Below, in pieces: positions 60,635 through 64,000 of a DNA stretch of 64,000 nucleotides (its first letter is position 1; every line of letters starts with the position of its first letter). The DNA lies in NCBI GenBank assembly GCA_016290135.1, contig JAEESW010000007.1:1-64000 (forward strand), read 5' to 3'. Below the pieces are notes generated by a model. It saw nothing but the letters and a program-made list of their open reading frames with translations, was not told the DNA's origin and did no database searches. The position numbers and the translations under genes were made by a program. The stretch is from a bacterium (GTDB lineage: Bacteria; UBP6; UBA1177).

Positions 60635-60699
60635 GCGCGCCATTTCGTCGTTACGGCGTTACGGCGTCACAACGTCACGTTAGTGGCGCGCGCATTTTT
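60635..60699 (+). terminator. Second long hairpin with T-run
   Basis: GCGCGCCA (60635-60642) pairs with TGGCGCGC (60684-60691), followed by GCATTTTTT. The loop holds short repeats (GTTACGGC twice, ACGTCAC). It backs up the first terminator between the convergent EF-G2 and lysS genes. Confidence 0.5.
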
Positions 60700-60703
60700 T
60701 AGA

Positions 60704-62236
60704 TTATTTCTCAGGTTTCATTGTGGGGAAGAGGATGACATCACGGATGCTGGGGGAGTTGGTCATGAGCATAACAAGTCTGTCGATGCCGATTCCCTGT
60801 CCTGCTGCCGGCGGCATTCCGTATTCGAGGGCGCGGATGTAGTCGCTGTCCATATCGATCGTTTCGTCATCGCCTGCTTTCTTTGCTTCGACCTGAGCCG
60901 CGAATGAGTCATACTGCTGTTTTGGGTCGTTGAGTTCGCTGAACGCGTTGGAAAGTTCTCTTCCTGCGACAAAAAGCTCGAATCTGTCTGTGTATTCGGG
61001 GTTTTCGTCGTTTCTGCGTGCAAGCGGGCTAACTTCGGTCGGATATTTCGTGATGAATGTCGGCTGGATAAGGTGTTCTTCGACAAAGTTGTCAAAGAAT
61101 TCCATGATGATTTTGTAGCGTGACATTCCTTCAAGCGTTGCCTTGTCAAGGCCGTTTTTGACACCGATCTCAATGAGTTTTTCTCTGTCTTTGAGGTCTT
61201 CTTCGGTGCAAACGCCCGATTTTACGATGCTTTCTTCGACTGTCATTCTGTTCCACGGAGCTTTGAAATCGATTTTCATTCCGTCGTATTCGACTTCAGT
61301 CGAGCCGTTTATCTCGATGCAGAGTTTGCTGATCATCTCCTGAGTGAAGCGGATCTGGTCTTCGTAAGTCGCATAAGGCCAGTAGAACTCCATCATCGTG
61401 AATTCGGGATTGTGTTTAAGGTCCATTCCTTCGTTTCTGAAGCTGCGGTTGATCTCGTAAACTTTTCCCAATCCGCCGACAAGAAGCCTCTTGAGGTAGC
61501 ACTCGGGAGCTATTCTCATGTAAAGCGGGATATCTAGCGCATTGTGGTGCGTGATGAAAGGTTTCGCCGCCGCGCCGCTTACGAGCGGGTGCATCATCGG
61601 AGTTTCGACTTCCATGAAACCTGCGTTGTTCATGTAGTTTCTGATGAAATTGATGATTTTCACTCTCTTTTTGAAAGTTTCGCGGACATCGTCATTCATG
61701 ATGAGGTCAAGGTAACGCTGTCTGTAACGAAGCTCTTTATCGGTAAGTCCGTGGAATTTTTCAGGAAGCGGCCTGATATTTTTAGTGAGAAGCTCAGTTT
61801 TGTGAGCCAAAATCGAGTATTCGCCCGTTCTCGTAACGAAAACTTCGCCTTTTACCCAGACTATATCGCCGACATCAAAAGCCTTTTTGAATTTCGCGAA
61901 GTCTTCACCCAGGAAATCCTTTGCGAAAAGGACCTGGATCGAACCCGTTTCGTCCTTGAGGTTCGCAAAAGCGAGTTTTCCCATGATGCGCAGGAACATG
62001 ATCCTGCCTGCAATCGCGAATTCAAGCGGTTTTCCCGTCTGCTCAAGCTCTTCTTTGGTCTGAGTCTTGCAATATTCAATTACCTTTTCAACTGTCGAAT
62101 CGGGTGCGAAAGTATTTGCGTAAGGGTGGATCCCCTCTTCGCGCAGCATTTTAACTTTCTCTTTTTTGCGGGCTATGATCTCGTTTTCATCCATCTGCGG
62201 AACCGTTTTCTGTTCCTGTGCTTTGTTTTCAGCCAT
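60704..62236 (-). CDS. lysS: Lysyl-tRNA synthetase, class II
   Basis: A 510-residue enzyme that charges tRNA-Lys. The N-terminal OB fold (AIAGRIMFLRIMGKLAFANL) binds the anticodon. Motif 1 is around FMEVETPMMHP, motif 2 is SFRNEGMDLKHNPEFTMMEFY, and motif 3 is GIGIDRLVML. Length is normal. It starts 10 bp after glyS on the same strand, so two synthetase genes share an operon. Confidence 0.95.
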   Translation of the reverse strand: MAENKAQEQKTVPQMDENEIIARKKEKVKMLREEGIHPYANTFAPDSTVEKVIEYCKTQTKEELEQTGKPLEFAIAGRIMFLRIMGKLAFANLKDETGSIQVLFAKDFLGEDFAKFKKAFDVGDIVWVKGEVFVTRTGEYSILAHKTELLTKNIRPLPEKFHGLTDKELRYRQRYLDLIMNDDVRETFKKRVKIINFIRNYMNNAGFMEVETPMMHPLVSGAAAKPFITHHNALDIPLYMRIAPECYLKRLLVGGLGKVYEINRSFRNEGMDLKHNPEFTMMEFYWPYATYEDQIRFTQEMISKLCIEINGSTEVEYDGMKIDFKAPWNRMTVEESIVKSGVCTEEDLKDREKLIEIGVKNGLDKATLEGMSRYKIIMEFFDNFVEEHLIQPTFITKYPTEVSPLARRNDENPEYTDRFELFVAGRELSNAFSELNDPKQQYDSFAAQVEAKKAGDDETIDMDSDYIRALEYGMPPAAGQGIGIDRLVMLMTNSPSIRDVILFPTMKPEK

Positions 62237-62246
62237 TTTTTTCTCC

Positions 62247-64000
62247 CTAAATATTCAAAAAGCTTATTTCACCGATATTTTCGGCTACCAGACTGGTGAC
62301 TTTGCCGATGAGGTTCATTCTGTTCGTTCTGATCCCGGCGTTGTCATGCATTACGAAAACAGCGTCGAAGAATGCGTCTAGTGCCGGTTTGAGCGAGAGG
62401 ATCTTCATCGCGATATCGAAATTGTCGTGCATATTCTTGATTTCATTTTCGACTTTGACTACTTCGGCGAAAAGGTTCTTCTCTTCATCCTGCTCGAAAA
62501 GCGATTCGTTGACTGTTCCGACGGAAAATTCCTGTTTTTTCAGGATGTTGCAGCCGCGTTTGTAAAGCTGTACCAGCTCGGAGATTCCGCTTTCTTTGAG
62601 AAGGCGTGCAATCGTTTCTGCCCGTTTTGCGACAACTTTCGGAAATTCGGCGTCGCGTGCCGTCGCAGCCTGGATGACGGGCGTGTCGAAACTTAAGACA
62701 CCGTTGTATCTTGCGACTATGAAGTCGATTATCTCCTGCTTCATCTCATCTTTCGCGTTTTTGATGCGCGGAGAGATCAGATCCCATACGAATCCGACGA
62801 CTTCTCTGATGTTGAGGCTGTAATTCTGCGCGACTGTGAGGAAACCTATCGCGTTTCTGCGGATAGCAAACTTGTCTTTGGAGCCGCTTGGCTTCATTCC
62901 AGCCATGAATCCGCCGACGATGGTGTCGATCTTGTCAGCCATGCTGAGGATAGTGCCGATCTCGGTCTTCGGAAGTTCGTCTCCTGCGTTTATCGGGAGA
63001 TAGTGTTCGTACATCGCCTCGCAGACATCGCTTTCAAAGCCTGCGTGACGCGCATAGTAGCGGCCCATGATCCCCTGAAGATCGGGAAATTCAAAGACGA
63101 CGCCAGTTACGAGGTCGTTCTTTATCATCGAACCGGCCTTGAGAAGTCTCTCTTTCGCCGCAACGTCAAGAGTGAAGCATTTTTCGGCGATGAAAGAAGC
63201 GATCCTGCAGATACGTTCGACTTTTTCGCTGTAAGTCCCGAGATCTTTCTGGAAAAGGACTCCTTTGAGCCTTTCGCCGAAAGAAGCGAAATCTTTGGCG
63301 AGGTCGTCGTTGAAGTAGAATGCCGCATCGGAAAGACGGGCAGAAACGACTTTTTCGTTTCCTTCGATGACAAGCGAATCTTCACGCGGAATGTTGTTGA
63401 GAACACTTGCGAACTTGATGACCTGCGAGTTTTTGTCGCTCAGAGTGAAGTATCTCTGGTCTTTTTTGAGGACTTTGACAACAAGCTCGACCGGCAGGTT
63501 TTTGTATTTTTCGGGAATGTTGCCGATGACGACATGCGGATATTCGACCATGTCGGTGACTTCATCAAGGAGGGCTTCGTCAATATTTGCAACAAGTCCG
63601 AGTTCTGCCGCCTTGTTCAAGACTTCCGACTTGATGTATCCACGCCTTTTATCTCTGTCTGCAAAAATGTAGTGAGCTTCGAGAACTTCGTAGTAATTCT
63701 GCGCATTTACCTGCAGAGCGCCGTTTGAAAGGAAGCGGTGTCCGAAAGAAGTTTTCGAGAATTTTATCCCTTCGAAATCGTCTTCGACAGGCTTTCCGTC
63801 GATCGAAAGAAGGATCCATCTGATCGGGCGGGCAAAAGCGAAGGAGTTGTCGGCCCAGCACATGCTTTTTTTGAAGTTCGCAGCGTGGAGAGCCGCCTTT
63901 ACAACCGGAGTGATGACTTCTGCGAGCTCTTTTCCCTTCTCTTCGACAAAACCGGCGATCACTTCGCCTTTTTCGCTGTTTTCAAAGAAATAGTCGGTGA
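62247..64000 (-). CDS. glyS: Glycyl-tRNA synthetase beta subunit, 5' end cut off
   Basis: The last ~584 residues of the beta chain of the two-chain bacterial GlyRS; about 100 N-terminal residues lie beyond the right edge. The frame is open to base 64000 (TDYFFENSEKGE...). Recognisable family segments are SFAFARPIRWI, VTDMVEYPHVV, FPDLQGIMGRYYA, SMADKIDTIVGGF and RRNAIGFLT. The alpha chain (glyQ) should lie upstream outside the window. Possession of alpha2-beta2 GlyRS is typical of most Gram-negative bacteria. Confidence 0.93.
   Translation of the reverse strand, partial: TDYFFENSEKGEVIAGFVEEKGKELAEVITPVVKAALHAANFKKSMCWADNSFAFARPIRWILLSIDGKPVEDDFEGIKFSKTSFGHRFLSNGALQVNAQNYYEVLEAHYIFADRDKRRGYIKSEVLNKAAELGLVANIDEALLDEVTDMVEYPHVVIGNIPEKYKNLPVELVVKVLKKDQRYFTLSDKNSQVIKFASVLNNIPREDSLVIEGNEKVVSARLSDAAFYFNDDLAKDFASFGERLKGVLFQKDLGTYSEKVERICRIASFIAEKCFTLDVAAKERLLKAGSMIKNDLVTGVVFEFPDLQGIMGRYYARHAGFESDVCEAMYEHYLPINAGDELPKTEIGTILSMADKIDTIVGGFMAGMKPSGSKDKFAIRRNAIGFLTVAQNYSLNIREVVGFVWDLISPRIKNAKDEMKQEIIDFIVARYNGVLSFDTPVIQAATARDAEFPKVVAKRAETIARLLKESGISELVQLYKRGCNILKKQEFSVGTVNESLFEQDEEKNLFAEVVKVENEIKNMHDNFDIAMKILSLKPALDAFFDAVFVMHDNAGIRTNRMNLIGKVTSLVAENIGEISFLNI

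Noticed and set aside
60635-60699. Mobile repeat element between EF-G2 and lysS
   Set aside because: The short repeats lie in the loop of a terminator-like hairpin with a T-run; a simple second terminator explains it better.

Overview
The window looks like a chromosomal segment of a Gram-negative, delta-proteobacteria-like bacterium; Myxococcota or a relative is my best guess, and this is inference. The support is: many lipoprotein and signal-peptide genes, secreted proteins with MopE-type motifs and Myxococcus-type cysteine-rich repeats (CGNG..EECD), a surface protein with a MYXO-CTERM-like tail, hybrid histidine kinases, an HD-GYP protein, a second EF-G, and a glycyl-tRNA synthetase with a separate beta subunit. 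No rRNA, tRNA, IS element, prophage or CRISPR array was seen. Ten promoter candidates share a TTGAnn / 16 bp / TAATAT-like layout.

Layout. 1-6.8 kb: the 5' part of an amino-acid permease gene, two secreted-protein genes (a kelch/propeller protein and a YD-repeat lipoprotein), then a second, truncated and frameshifted copy of the same permease. 6.9-9.8 kb: a lone MmeI-like restriction-modification enzyme. 10-16 kb: a candidate structured RNA, a small membrane protein and two tandem hybrid histidine kinases. 16-24 kb: an orphan DUF3791 gene, a lipoprotein, a 33-bp tandem repeat, an MFS transporter, a DUF1015 protein, FtsY and a PPi-type phosphofructokinase.

24-32 kb is the most striking region. 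Nine copies of the palindrome TGACAC(G/C)GTGTCA (one with a mismatch) lie in front of nearly every transcription unit. The units encode two flavodoxin-like proteins, a Cys-nucleophile hydrolase lipoprotein, an amidohydrolase fused to a monooxygenase-like domain, an FMN reductase-like protein, a metallo-beta-lactamase/rubredoxin fusion, DNA polymerase IV, an O6-alkylguanine repair protein and a TetR regulator. I read this as one local TetR regulon for electrophile or redox stress with alkylation-damage repair. Four of the operator cassettes are followed by a conserved leader holding two overlapping tiny ORFs with fixed 8-nt spacing, and three of these leaders end exactly on the start codon of the main gene.

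32-38 kb: two tandem subtilases, both ending in an unusual KKSGGCS-type tail, and a short-chain dehydrogenase. 38.8-46 kb (minus strand): a three-part cassette of a TerB-N/TerB-C protein, a BrxD-like ATPase and an Lhr/BrxHI-like helicase, interrupted by a DUF3791/DUF3990 toxin-antitoxin-like module and a Sel1-repeat protein. A relic of the 3' end of the TerB gene sits on the far side of that module. 46-51 kb: housekeeping genes (holA, a DUF1232 gene, a tRNA methyltransferase, tsaC, purE, an epimerase). 51-64 kb: a surface protein, dCMP deaminase, an HD-GYP phosphodiesterase, dus, a stripped-down NtrC-like protein, EF-G2, lysS and the 3' part of glyS.
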